From: Rhizobium sp. BT03
GTDB lineage: Bacteria; Pseudomonadota; Alphaproteobacteria; Rhizobiales; Rhizobiaceae
Assembly (NCBI RefSeq): GCF_030053155.1
Contig: NZ_CP125640.1
Coordinates: forward strand, 124,001-188,000
Length of the DNA stretch: 64,000 nt
Direction: 5' to 3'
Shown here: positions 27,219 to 35,874 of the stretch, piece after piece
Numbering within the stretch: position 1 is the stretch's first letter
Layout of the letters: each line of letters starts with the position of its first letter
The notes under the pieces: generated by a model
Seen by the model: only the letters and a program-made list of their open reading frames with translations
Database searches by the model: none
Told to the model about the DNA's origin: nothing
Translations under genes and position numbers: made by a program

Positions 27219-28148
27219 TCAGGGATGGTTGGCGATGAAGCCTGCCACGTTTTCCTTGGTGGTCAGCGTGGCATCCAGGAGCTGGACCGGCGGCACCTTT
27301 TCTCCGGCGACAAGCTTGGCGGCATTTTCAACCGCATCGCGGCCCATTTTCTGCGTCTGCTGCGTCGCCGTCACGTTGAAGACGCCCTTGCTGAGGGCTT
27401 CGAGCGCTGCGGTATCGCCATCGAAGCCGCCGACCACGATCTTCTGCGACGGATTGGCGACCTTGATTGCCTGCGCGGCGCCAAGGGCGAGACCGTCGGC
27501 CTGGGCGAACACGATCGAAACATCAGGGTTTGCCTGCAGCATATTCTGCATGATCTGGAAGCCTTCGTCCTGGCTCCAGATGTTGGAGAACTGCTCGGCG
27601 ACGACCTTCACGTCAGGATATGCCTTCAGCGATTCAGCGCAGCCCTTCGAGCGATCGACTTCCGGGGTCGTGCCCTTCTGGCCATGGATGATGACCATCT
27701 TACCCTTGCCGCCGGCTTCCTTCAGAATGTAGTCGCACACGGCCTTGGCAGAGGCGACGGAATCCGTTGCAAGGAATGTATCGCCCGGTGCTCCCTCGGC
27801 GTTGCGGTCAACGTTTACGACCGGGATGCCGGCGCTCTTTGCGAGCTTGACCGGGACGGTCGCAGCCGCAGCACCGGCCGGGATGTAGATCAGCGCGTCG
27901 ATCTTCTGAGTCAGAAGATCCTGGATCTGGTTGACCTGTGTCGGCCCGTCGCCTTTGGCGTCGACCGTGATGACTTCGATGCCGCGCTTCTTGGCTTCGG
28001 CCTCGACCGATTGCTTGATCTGGTTGAAGAAGTTTGCCTGAAGGTTGGCAACGGCGAGGCCCAGCTTCTTCAGTTCCGCCGCGTGGACGGGACCGAGCAT
28101 GAGGCCGAGCAGTGCAGCAGACGCGAGCATGGTGCGCGCTATTTTCAT
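27219..28148 (-). CDS. Periplasmic sugar-binding protein (RbsB type)
   Basis: 309 residues with a Sec signal peptide (MLASAALLGLMLGPVHA). Type I periplasmic-binding fold: GLAVANLQANFFNQIKQ, INALIYIPA-like strand (KIDALIYIPAG), VVNVDRNAEGAPG, IFAQADGLALGA and VVGGFDGD. These Asp/Arg/Asn positions form the ligand pocket in ribose-, allose- and galactose-binding relatives. Probably selects the pentose, branched sugar or polyol that the cluster degrades. Downstream of the permease, with a strong GC hairpin in between. Confidence 0.9.
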   Translation of the reverse strand: MKIARTMLASAALLGLMLGPVHAAELKKLGLAVANLQANFFNQIKQSVEAEAKKRGIEVITVDAKGDGPTQVNQIQDLLTQKIDALIYIPAGAAAATVPVKLAKSAGIPVVNVDRNAEGAPGDTFLATDSVASAKAVCDYILKEAGGKGKMVIIHGQKGTTPEVDRSKGCAESLKAYPDVKVVAEQFSNIWSQDEGFQIMQNMLQANPDVSIVFAQADGLALGAAQAIKVANPSQKIVVGGFDGDTAALEALSKGVFNVTATQQTQKMGRDAVENAAKLVAGEKVPPVQLLDATLTTKENVAGFIANHP

Positions 28149-28208
28149 TGTATTTCCTCCGTTGTTTAATGGAACCCTCGGGTATGTCCTCCCCCTCGGG
28201 GTATAGAT

Positions 28209-28230
28209 CCGCCCCGATTTTCCGGGGCGG
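28209..28230 (-). promoter_or_regulatory. Intercistronic GC hairpin before the sugar-binding protein gene
   Basis: CCGCCCCG and CGGGGCGG form an 8-base stem with a 6-base loop in the 117-base gap between permease and binding-protein genes. No T run follows on the minus strand, so mRNA stabilisation or processing fits better than termination. Confidence 0.5.
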
Positions 28231-28265
28231 AATTCCGGGTCCGCCAGTGCGGCAGACCCCGCTCG

Positions 28266-29246
28266 TCAGGCGCGACGCCGACGAATGGTCTCCGCGCCGA
28301 CCGCAAGCACGATGACGATGCCGATGATCACCTGCTGCAGGAACGGCGAGACGTTGAGAAGGTTGAGGCCGTTGCGCAGCACACCGATGATCAGAACGCC
28401 GATCAGCGTTCCCCCGATGCCGCCGGCGCCGCCGGAAAGCGACGTGCCGCCGATGACGACCGCAGCGATGGTGTCCAGTTCATAGCCGAGACCGCTTGAT
28501 GGTTGGACGGAATCCAGCCGGGCGGCGAGCACGATGCCTGCGAGCCCCGCAAGCACTGAACTTACGATGTAGACGCCAATCGTCACGAGCGGGACGTTGA
28601 TACCGGCGAGGCGCGCGACCTCCGGATTTCCTCCGACCGCGTAGAGCATGCGCCCTTCGGAGCGGAAGTGCAGGAAAAGCCACGCCGCAAGAACCACCGC
28701 AAGCATGAGAAACACGGTGGCGGTCAACACGCCGAAATGGCGATCGATTGCCAGCATCATGAACCAGTCGGGGAACCCGACGATCTGCTGGCCGTCCGTG
28801 ATCATATTGGCGACGCCGCGTGCGGCGGACATCATCGCAAGCGTGGCAATAAAGGCCGGAACCCTGAACTGCGTCACCAGCAGTCCGACGATCAGCCCAG
28901 AAACCCCCGATGCGACCAGAGCAAAGGCGATCGCGACCGGCAACGGCAGGCCGGCGACATTGGCAGTCCAGCCCATGACCATCATCGCCAGGGCGAGTGC
29001 CGAGCCGACGGAGAGATCGATGCCGCCGATCAGGATGACGAAGGTCATCCCGACCGCCATGATACCGAGAACGGTGATCTGGTCGAGGATGTTGAGGCCG
29101 TTTCGAACCGAAAGAAACGTGTCCGTGCTGAGGCTCAGAAAGACGCAGAGCGCAAGCAGTCCCACGAGCGGGCCGGTAGCTCCCTTGAGCTTGCCGAGCC
29201 AGGCGCCGGATGAAAGCCTGTGTTCATTGATATCGAGCGCCACCAT
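28266..29246 (-). CDS. Sugar ABC transporter permease (RbsC type)
   Basis: 326 residues, multi-spanning. Conserved CUT2 permease stretches: LGIMAVGMTFVILIGGIDLSVGS, VAGLPLPVAIAFALVASGVSG, VPLVTIGVYIVSSVLAGLAG and IAAVVIGGTSLSGGAGGIGG. First gene of the minus-strand operon; its promoter shares the 29247-29457 gap with the divergent transketolase gene, which contains operator-like palindromes. Confidence 0.92.
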   Translation of the reverse strand: MVALDINEHRLSSGAWLGKLKGATGPLVGLLALCVFLSLSTDTFLSVRNGLNILDQITVLGIMAVGMTFVILIGGIDLSVGSALALAMMVMGWTANVAGLPLPVAIAFALVASGVSGLIVGLLVTQFRVPAFIATLAMMSAARGVANMITDGQQIVGFPDWFMMLAIDRHFGVLTATVFLMLAVVLAAWLFLHFRSEGRMLYAVGGNPEVARLAGINVPLVTIGVYIVSSVLAGLAGIVLAARLDSVQPSSGLGYELDTIAAVVIGGTSLSGGAGGIGGTLIGVLIIGVLRNGLNLLNVSPFLQQVIIGIVIVLAVGAETIRRRRA

Positions 29247-29457
29247 TGCTCCTCCCTATGCTTAGGCCTGTATCCGATATTCGTTCAGGTGAGAATAAAT
29301 ATTCACGCCTGCTGGAAAATTCATTAACAACTTGCTTTCCGGCTGTCAACAAGATTTCGTTGGATGGATGTTGGCGGCAGTTGGTATAAAGGGGTTGACT
29401 AATCGGCTTCTTGTGCAAAAATATCTAGTAGTGAATATTTATGCAGGCGAGGAATCG
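29247..29457. promoter_or_regulatory. Divergent control region of the sugar cluster
   Basis: Operator-like palindrome at 29290-29307 (GTGAGA-N6-ATTCAC) and a half-matching copy at 29431-29444 (GTGAATATTTATGC). A sigma-70-like promoter for the plus-strand genes has TTGACT at 29395-29400 and AAAATA at 29418-29423 (17-base spacer). A related perfect palindrome precedes the SorC gene at 32726. GAGGAAT before 29458 is the RBS of the first transketolase gene. Confidence 0.6.
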
Positions 29458-30267
29458 ATGGATACGACAGAACTTGAGCGGGTCGCCCGCGAGATCCGAT
29501 TGCGCGATCTCCAGGCGGTCTTTGAAGCGGGCGCCGGCCATATTGGCGGGGAGATGTCGGTCGTCGACATTTTGACGGCGCTCTATTTTCGTGTCCTGAA
29601 TGTCTGGCCGGATCAGCCGAGACATCCCGACCGCGACAGGTTCGTTCTTTCAAAGGGGCATACGGCATGCGCTTTGTATGTGACGCTCGCAAAGCGCGGC
29701 TTCATTCCGGAGGAGGAGATTTCCACCTTTCTACAGCCGCATTCGAGGCTGAACGGCCATCCGAATTGCAACAAGGTTCCCGGCGTCGAAACCAATACCG
29801 GGCCGCTCGGCCACGGTCTTCCTGTGGCAGTCGGAATGGCGAAAGCCGCCAAGCTCTCGGGCGCTGGATATCGCACCTATGTCGTCACCGGCGACGGTGA
29901 GATGCAGGAGGGCTCCAACTGGGAAGCGATCATGGCGGCCGCGCAGTTCAAGCTCGACAACTTGACGCTGGTGATCGACCACAACAGGTTCCAGCAGGGG
30001 GCGGCGCTTTCGGAAACCAACGATCTCGCGCCGCTTCGGCCGAAGCTCGAGGCCTTCGATTGGGAGGTCACCGAGATCAACGGCAATACCATGAGGGAGA
30101 TCGTTCCTGCGCTCGAACATCGAGGATCGAAACCGCATTGCATCGTCGCCCATACCAATAAGGGCCATGGAATTTCGTTCATGCAGGACCGGGTCGACTG
30201 GCATCACAAGGTGCCCAATAGGGAACAATACGAAATCGCATTGGCAGAATTGTCGGAGGCACTCTAA
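29458..30267 (+). CDS. Transketolase, N-terminal (ThDP pyrophosphate-binding) subunit
   Basis: 269 residues from ATG 29458. Carries SKGHTACALY, GPLGHGLPVAVGMA and the thiamine-diphosphate motif GDGEMQEGSNWEA through to the Asn in LVIDHNR. It equals only the first half of a standard transketolase; the next gene supplies the other half and its ATG overlaps this stop by one base (TAATG). Known: split transketolases occur in sugar-specific pathways such as apulose-4-phosphate transketolase AptAB, as well as in general pentose metabolism. Here the ABC, SDR and kinase genes point to a dedicated catabolic role. Confidence 0.9.
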   Translation: MDTTELERVAREIRLRDLQAVFEAGAGHIGGEMSVVDILTALYFRVLNVWPDQPRHPDRDRFVLSKGHTACALYVTLAKRGFIPEEEISTFLQPHSRLNGHPNCNKVPGVETNTGPLGHGLPVAVGMAKAAKLSGAGYRTYVVTGDGEMQEGSNWEAIMAAAQFKLDNLTLVIDHNRFQQGAALSETNDLAPLRPKLEAFDWEVTEINGNTMREIVPALEHRGSKPHCIVAHTNKGHGISFMQDRVDWHHKVPNREQYEIALAELSEAL

Positions 30268-31223
30268 TGAACGCGCCAGTAAACCCACCCAAGCTCCACG
30301 ATTGCCGCGACGCCTTTGCCGCCACGCTCGAGCGGCTGGCAGCTGAAAACGAAACGATCGTTGCCGTCTGCAACGACTCCGTCGGTTCCTCCAAGCTCGG
30401 CGGCTTCAAGTCGAAGTTTGGAGAGCGCCTCGTCAACGTCGGCATTGCCGAGCAAAACATGGTCGGCGTTGGAGCGGGCCTTGCCAATGGCGGGCGTCTT
30501 CCATTCGTGTGCGCCGCCGCTCCGTTTCTCACCGGGCGGTCGCTGGAGCAGATCAAGGCCGATATTTCCTACTCGAATGCCAACGTCAAGCTGGTCGGCA
30601 TTTCTTCCGGAATGGCCTATGGCGAACTTGGCCCGACGCATCACTCAATCGAAGATTTCGCCTGGCTGCGGGTCCTGCCCAATCTTCCGGTTATTGCGCC
30701 TTGTGACCGCATCGAAACCGCCGCAGCCGTCGCCTGGGCCGCGAGTTATGACGGGCCCTGCTTCCTGCGCCTGTCACGGGTCGGCGTGCCGGACCTGCTT
30801 CCGGAAGGCCATAAGTTCGAACTCGGCAAGGCGAATCTCCTTCGCCAGGGTTCCGACGTCACGCTCATCGCCAACGGCACTTTGACGCATCGCATTCTGA
30901 AGGCTGCCGAAATCCTTGCTGAGCGCGGCGTCAATGCCAGGGTGCTCAACCTTGCGACGGTTCGTCCGATCGACGAGGAAGCTATCATCGCCGCGGCGAG
31001 GGAAACCGGAGCGATCGTTACAGCCGAAGAGCATTCGACCTTTGGCGGGTTGGGCTCGGCGGTCGCCGAAGTGGTGGTCGACAATGCCCCGGTGCCGATG
31101 AAACGTCTCGGCGTTCCCGGCGTCTATGCCCCCACAGGTTCGGCAGAGTTTCTGCTCGACGAATTCGGGATGGCGCCGTCCGCCATAGCCGACGCCGCGC
31201 AGGCACTGATCAAGCGCAAGTAA
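30267..31223 (+). CDS. Transketolase, C-terminal (pyrimidine-binding) subunit
   Basis: 318 residues. NVGIAEQNMVGVGAGLANGG contains the catalytic Glu that activates ThDP; the ISYSNANVKLVG and HSIEDFAWLRVLPN regions and a C-terminal transketolase domain (RVLNLATVRPIDEEAI, AEEHSTFGGLGSAVAE) follow. Works with the preceding subunit as an alpha2beta2 enzyme. Followed 43 bases later by an FGGY kinase, so the pair probably cleaves the phosphorylated ketose made by that kinase. Confidence 0.9.
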   Translation: MNAPVNPPKLHDCRDAFAATLERLAAENETIVAVCNDSVGSSKLGGFKSKFGERLVNVGIAEQNMVGVGAGLANGGRLPFVCAAAPFLTGRSLEQIKADISYSNANVKLVGISSGMAYGELGPTHHSIEDFAWLRVLPNLPVIAPCDRIETAAAVAWAASYDGPCFLRLSRVGVPDLLPEGHKFELGKANLLRQGSDVTLIANGTLTHRILKAAEILAERGVNARVLNLATVRPIDEEAIIAAARETGAIVTAEEHSTFGGLGSAVAEVVVDNAPVPMKRLGVPGVYAPTGSAEFLLDEFGMAPSAIADAAQALIKRK

Positions 31224-31266
31224 TGGGATCCAGAGACCGGCCGGGACCTGATCTGGGGAGGATAGA

Positions 31267-32733
31267 ATGCGGGCAATTCTGGCAATCGACCAGGGTACGA
31301 CCAATTCAAAGGCAGTTCTCGTTTCCGAAAGGGGAGAGATCGTCGGCAGAGGGTCGGCTCCTGTCGGCATCTCCTATCCGAAGCCGGGCTGGGTCGAACA
31401 AGATCCGCGCCGGCTCTACGCATCGGTCTGCGAAGCGATCGAGGCCTGCCTGAAGGCCAGCCCGGCTGTGAGCATCGAGGTGGTCGCCATTTCCAACCAG
31501 CGCGAGTCCGTCACCGCCTGGGACGCCGAAACGGGAGAGCCGCTCGGACCGGTGGTCAGCTGGCAGTGCCGTCGAACGGCGCCGGATTGCGAACGTCTGA
31601 TTGCCGAAGGCCGCCTCGATCGTGTGCAGGCGCTGACCGGCCTGCCGTTGGATCCGATGTTTCCGGGTTCGAAATTCCGATGGCTGCTCGACCGTATTCC
31701 GGCCGGGCGATCGGTGCGGCTCGGAACGATCGACAGTTGGCTCATCCACTGCCTGACCGGCGGACGCCGGCATGTCTGCGATGCGTCGAATGCCGCCAGG
31801 AGCCAGCTGTTCGATCTGCGGGAGCAGAGATGGAGCGAGGAGCTTGGCGAGATCTTCGGCGTCGATATCGCGCTCCTGCCCGAGGTGCTCGACAGCTCCG
31901 CCGATTTCGGCAGAACGCAAGGATTGCCGGGGGTGCCGGATGGTACTCCCATCATGGCCGCGATCGGCGACAGCCACGCAGCCTTGTTCGGCCATGGAGC
32001 CTTCAAGCCGGGCGATGGCAAGGTGACCTTCGGAACCGGCTCTTCTATCATGACGACGCTTTCGCAATTCATTGCCCCGCGCAACGGCGTCACAACCACG
32101 GTCGCGTGGCGTATCGGGGGAAAGCCGACTTTCGCCTTCGAAGGCAATATTCTCGTTTGCGCCGCCAGCCTTCCGTGGATGGTCGATATTCTCGGCCTTG
32201 CGGATGTGGCGGCCCTTGTCGAACTTGCGGAAAGTGCCGCGCCGGGCGGACCCGGCTTCGTGCCGGCATTCGTCGGACTGGGCGCACCTTACTGGAACGC
32301 TGATGCCCGCGCCCTGTTCTCCCAGATCAACTTCAATACGACACGGGCGCAGATGGCCCGGTCGGTCACCGATTCCATCGCCTTCCAGGTGCATGACGTG
32401 ATCGCGGCCATGCGGGCACAGAGCGGCGGCGAACTCGGCGCGCTCTATGTGGATGGGGGACCGAGCCAGAACCGCTTCCTGATGCAGTGCGTCTCGAACC
32501 TCATCCAACATCCGGTGATCCAATGCGAAGCACCCGAGGCTTCGGCTCTGGGCGCTGCCTATCTGGCGGGGCTGTCACTCGGTTTGTGGAGCGATCTCCC
32601 TGTTGTCGCGGAGCTGCCGCGAAACACCCAAACCATCGAGCCGCAACCCGTGGATCGGGCGGGGCTTCTCGATGGCTGGAATGATGCGCTCGCCCGCTCG
32701 ACGTGCCGCGAAACACAGGCTAAAGGTGAATAA
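31267..32733 (+). CDS. FGGY-family carbohydrate kinase
   Basis: 488 residues. N-terminal ATPase-fold signature IDQGTTNSKAVLVSERGEIV; then ISNQRESVTAWD as in glycerol kinase, TGLPLDPMFPGSKFRWLLD, and C-terminal GDSHAALFGHGAF, FGTGSSIMTT and YVDGGPSQNRFLMQ. Glycerol-kinase-like, but the setting suggests a ketose or polyol substrate such as xylulose, apulose or erythrulose. The stop codon lies inside the operator-like palindrome in front of the regulator gene. Confidence 0.87.
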   Translation: MRAILAIDQGTTNSKAVLVSERGEIVGRGSAPVGISYPKPGWVEQDPRRLYASVCEAIEACLKASPAVSIEVVAISNQRESVTAWDAETGEPLGPVVSWQCRRTAPDCERLIAEGRLDRVQALTGLPLDPMFPGSKFRWLLDRIPAGRSVRLGTIDSWLIHCLTGGRRHVCDASNAARSQLFDLREQRWSEELGEIFGVDIALLPEVLDSSADFGRTQGLPGVPDGTPIMAAIGDSHAALFGHGAFKPGDGKVTFGTGSSIMTTLSQFIAPRNGVTTTVAWRIGGKPTFAFEGNILVCAASLPWMVDILGLADVAALVELAESAAPGGPGFVPAFVGLGAPYWNADARALFSQINFNTTRAQMARSVTDSIAFQVHDVIAAMRAQSGGELGALYVDGGPSQNRFLMQCVSNLIQHPVIQCEAPEASALGAAYLAGLSLGLWSDLPVVAELPRNTQTIEPQPVDRAGLLDGWNDALARSTCRETQAKGE

Positions 32734-32741
32734 AAATTCAC
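32726..32741. promoter_or_regulatory. Perfect palindrome before the SorC regulator
   Basis: GTGAAT-AAAA-ATTCAC, a perfect 6-base inverted repeat overlapping the kinase stop and 14 bases before the regulator start. It resembles the sites at 29290 and 29431. Probable autoregulatory operator. Confidence 0.6.
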
Positions 32742-32754
32742 TCTGGGATTAGCG

Positions 32755-33705
32755 ATGACTCGCCTCAACGAACTCCGTCTCATTTCAAGGGTCGCCCAGA
32801 TGTACCACTTGGAGGGGCGGCGTCAGGCGGAGATCGCAGAGCACCTTCGCCTGTCGCAGGCGACGGTGTCGCGCATGCTCAAGCGTGCCGAGGCCGAAGA
32901 TATCGTGCGAACCAGCGTCATCCCTCCCGTCGGCACCTATAGCGAGCTCGAGGGCGCGCTTCGCGAGAAATACGATCTGCCGGAGGCGGTCGTCGTGGAG
33001 TGCACGGAAGATCGGGACGGCGCCATCATGGCCCGTATCGGAGAGGCGGCGGCCCACCTCCTGGAGGTGACGCTTGCGCCGGGGGAGATCATCGGCGTTT
33101 CTAGCTGGAGCCAGACCATTTTCAAGATGGTCGAAAACATTCACCCGCAGAAGAGCGCTCAGGTGAAATATGTCGTCCAGACCCTTGGCGGCATGGGCGA
33201 TCCTTCCGTGCAGACGCATGCGACCCAGCTGACCACGCGGCTTGCACGGCTGACCGGCGCCGAGCCGAAACTGCTCCCCGTGCAGGGCGTGACGTCATCC
33301 AGGGAGGCAAAGCTTCTGATGCAGGCCGACCCGTTCGTCCGCGAGACGATGGACCTGTTCGGCAGCATAACGCTGGCGATCGTCGGTATAGGAGCCGTCG
33401 AACCGTCCGAACTTCTCGCACGCTCCGGCAACATCTTTTCGTCTCGCGAACTCTCCGATCTCGCGGAAGCGGGCGCCGTCGGCGACATCTCGCTGCGCTT
33501 CTTCGATAAGAACGGCAGGCCGGTGAAGACGCCCCTTGATGATCGGGTCATCGGGCTTCCGCTCGAGGATCTTGAACGCGTGGATCGGGTCATTGCGCTC
33601 GCCGGCGGATCCAAAAAGACCGACGCTATCGCAGGCGCGCTCCGCGTCGGGGTGATCGATATGCTGGTTACGGACAAGTTTACCGCGCAGCGATTGATCG
33701 ACTGA
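32755..33705 (+). CDS. SorC/DeoR-type (SorC family) sugar-sensing transcriptional regulator
   Basis: 316 residues. N-terminal helix-turn-helix (RQAEIAEHLRLSQATVSRMLKRAE) and a SorC sugar-binding domain with IGVSSWSQTIFKMVENIH, VQTLGGMGDPS and VIALAGGSKKTDAIAGAL. Known: SorC/LsrR/DeoR-like regulators bind phosphorylated sugars and release palindromic operators. Last gene of the plus-strand operon; predicted to control both divergent operons and itself. Confidence 0.92.
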   Translation: MTRLNELRLISRVAQMYHLEGRRQAEIAEHLRLSQATVSRMLKRAEAEDIVRTSVIPPVGTYSELEGALREKYDLPEAVVVECTEDRDGAIMARIGEAAAHLLEVTLAPGEIIGVSSWSQTIFKMVENIHPQKSAQVKYVVQTLGGMGDPSVQTHATQLTTRLARLTGAEPKLLPVQGVTSSREAKLLMQADPFVRETMDLFGSITLAIVGIGAVEPSELLARSGNIFSSRELSDLAEAGAVGDISLRFFDKNGRPVKTPLDDRVIGLPLEDLERVDRVIALAGGSKKTDAIAGALRVGVIDMLVTDKFTAQRLID

Positions 33706-34293
33706 TGGGGTCGGGGGCTTTCGCGGCTGTGGCTGGAGCGGGAGCGCCCGCCTCGTCCTTCGAGGCTTCGCCCTGTGGGCTACGCGCCTCAGGATGAGGC
33801 TCTCTTGGGTGTTGGCGCGTCAGGATACGGCATTTCTCCACGGGTCCTCATCCTTGAGGTGGATCTGCGGAATCGTCTGGCGCTGATGCTCGGAGGATAG
33901 GCGACGTCCTCGCTCCGACCTCATCCTGAGGTGCCCCGCAGGGGCCTCGAAGGACGAGGGCGGCCACCGGTGCGCTATCCAGTAATGCGGATGCTGCTGT
34001 GGCGTACTGTCACCCGCCCTCGTCCTTCGAGGCTACGCCCTATGGGCTTCACACCTCAGGATGAGGGTTGATCGGTGTGCCGTGCGGCCAACGGTCGGTA
34101 TACCGTGCTGATCGGTGTGCTTTGCGGTTGATGGGCTGACGGTATGCTTCGCTCGAAGGCCCAAGGACTTGGGCGCACTGGATTCCTGTGACGAGCATAG
34201 GAATGAGGGTGGAGAGGTGAGTGCCTTGAGGCGCGACCGCGCCGTGGCTGGATTCACAGGTGAGGGGGCGGCGTGGGCGTTCTCACCAATTTA
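33706..34293. repeat. Repeat-rich intergenic region with three REP-like units
   Basis: 588 bases with no supported gene. REP-like units at 33748-33799, 33912-33963 (inverted) and 34013-34070, each built on CTCGTCCTTCGAGG and CCTCAGGATGAGG arms. GATTCCTGTGACGAGCATAG (34181-34200) begins one arm of the repeat seen again at 47229 and 47378. Confidence 0.75.
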
Positions 34294-35340
34294 TCACCCG
34301 CCGGTGACACTCATGTGCCGCGCCACCGCCGGCCGGTTATGCGTGCGGTCGATGATGAAGTCGTGGCCCTTTGGTTTGCGGGTGATGGCCTCGTCGATGG
34401 CGGTGTGGAGGAGGGCGTCGTCTTCGCTGGCGCGGAGCGCTGCGCGCAGATCGGCGGCGTCGTTCTGGCCGAGGCACATATAGAGCGTGCCGGTGCAGGT
34501 GAGGCGGACTCGGTTGCAGCTCTCGCAGAAATTATGGGTCATCGGCGTGATGAAGCCGAGGCGGCCGCCGGTCTCAGTAACCCTGACGTAACGGGCCGGG
34601 CCGCCGGTCTGGTAATCGATATCGGTGAGGGTGAACTGCTTTTCCAGATCGGCGCGCAGCTCGGAGAGCGGCAGGTATTGGTCGGTGCGGTCCTCGTCGA
34701 TCTCGCCCATCGGCATGGTTTCGATGACGGTCAGGTCCATGCCGCGGCCATGGGCGAAACGCAGGAGATCGGGCATCTCCACGTCGTTGAAATCCTTCAG
34801 CGCCACGGCGTTGAGCTTGATCCTGATGCCGGCTTTCTGAGCGGCGTCGATGCCTTCCATCACCTTGGCGAAATCGCCCCAGCGGGTGATCTTGCGGAAC
34901 TTGTCGGGGTCGAGCGTATCGAGCGAGACATTGATGCGGCGCACGCCGCAATCATAGAGTTCCTCGGCATGGCGGGCGAGCTGCGAGCCGTTGGTCGTCA
35001 GCGTCAGCTCGTCGAGACCGGCGCCGATCTTTTCGCCGAGCCGGCGCACGAGATACATGATGTTCTTGCGCACCAGCGGCTCGCCGCCGGTGAGCCTGAT
35101 CTTCCTCACCCCCTTGGCGACGAAGGCGGAACAGAGACGGTCGAGTTCCTCAAGCGTCAACAGGTCCTTCTTCGGCAGGAAGGTCATGTTCTCGGCCATG
35201 CAATAAGTGCAGCGGAAATCGCAGCGGTCGGTGACGGAGACGCGGAGATAGGTGACCGCCCGGCCGAAAGGGTCGATCATCGGATGTGCATCCGCCGTGA
35301 GCGGCGATGCGTTGCCTATTGTTCCTACCCTGGTATTCAC
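34294..35340 (-). CDS. moaA: GTP 3',8-cyclase MoaA
   Basis: Start taken at GTG 35340 because GGAGATACAG lies directly upstream; 348 residues, normal for the family. Radical-SAM cluster CDFRCTYCM near the N-terminus and the second [4Fe-4S] ligand set [14 protein letters not shown] near the C-terminus, plus [11 protein letters not shown] and ISVSLDT-like strand ([10 protein letters not shown]). Known: first step of molybdopterin synthesis, making 3',8-cyclo-GTP. Monocistronic here. mobAB lie at 20023-21173. No Moco riboswitch was recognised upstream. Confidence 0.94.
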   Translation of the reverse strand: MNTRVGTIGNASPLTADAHPMIDPFGRAVTYLRVSVTDRCDFRCTYCMAENMTFLPKKDLLTLEELDRLCSAFVAKGVRKIRLTGGEPLVRKNIMYLVRRLGEKIGAGLDELTLTTNGSQLARHAEELYDCGVRRINVSLDTLDPDKFRKITRWGDFAKVMEGIDAAQKAGIRIKLNAVALKDFNDVEMPDLLRFAHGRGMDLTVIETMPMGEIDEDRTDQYLPLSELRADLEKQFTLTDIDYQTGGPARYVRVTETGGRLGFITPMTHNFCESCNRVRLTCTGTLYMCLGQNDAADLRAALRASEDDALLHTAIDEAITRKPKGHDFIIDRTHNRPAVARHMSVTGG

Positions 35341-35473
35341 CTGTATCTCCGTAGTCTCTTCAATGTGGGCATATGCTATTGTCGCGTCAAGGGAAACAGC
35401 CGGTGCGCGCATGCCAATTTCAGCTTGCGCTGAAAAACATCAGCGCCTACTCCTCGCAGAAGAAGAGGACAAG

Positions 35474-35851
35474 ATGATGAGCGATATCTGGCCGAGCGAA
35501 CTTCGCGTTTCGAAAGACCGGCAGAGGCTGGCGATAACCTTCGACGATGGCCGGAGCTTCGACCTGTCGGCCGAACTCTTGCGCGTGCTGTCGCCGTCGG
35601 CCGAGGTGCAGGGCCACGGGCCGGGGCAGCGGGTGACGGTGCCGGGCAAGCGCAACGTCGCGATCATCTCGATGACGCCGACCGGCAATTATGCCGTCAG
35701 GATCGGTTTCGACGACATGCACGATACCGGCATCTATACCTGGACTTATCTGCGCGAACTCGGCGAACGGGGCGCGGAGCTGTTTTCGGCCTATGAGGAC
35801 GAGCTCCGCGAAAAAGGCATGAACCGCGACACGGCGGAAAAGCCGCGCTGA
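35474..35851 (+). CDS. DUF971-domain protein
   Basis: 125 residues from ATG 35474; ATG 35477 is equally possible. The GAGGACAAG upstream is the likely RBS. Motifs: WPSELRVSKDRQRLAITFDDGRSF, LRVLSPSAEVQGHG and VGxYAVRIGFDDMHDTGIYTW, the DUF971/GBBH-like N-terminal fold. Known: small DUF971 proteins accompany iron-sulfur or Moco proteins and form part of gamma-butyrobetaine hydroxylases. Its position divergent from moaA agrees with a cofactor link, but function is unproven. Confidence 0.85.
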   Translation: MMSDIWPSELRVSKDRQRLAITFDDGRSFDLSAELLRVLSPSAEVQGHGPGQRVTVPGKRNVAIISMTPTGNYAVRIGFDDMHDTGIYTWTYLRELGERGAELFSAYEDELREKGMNRDTAEKPR

Positions 35852-35874
35852 AATCAACGGGTATCGGGGGATAC

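Noticed and set aside
35341..35473. Moco riboswitch upstream of moaA
   Set aside because: The gap is short and no matching conserved structure was recognised.
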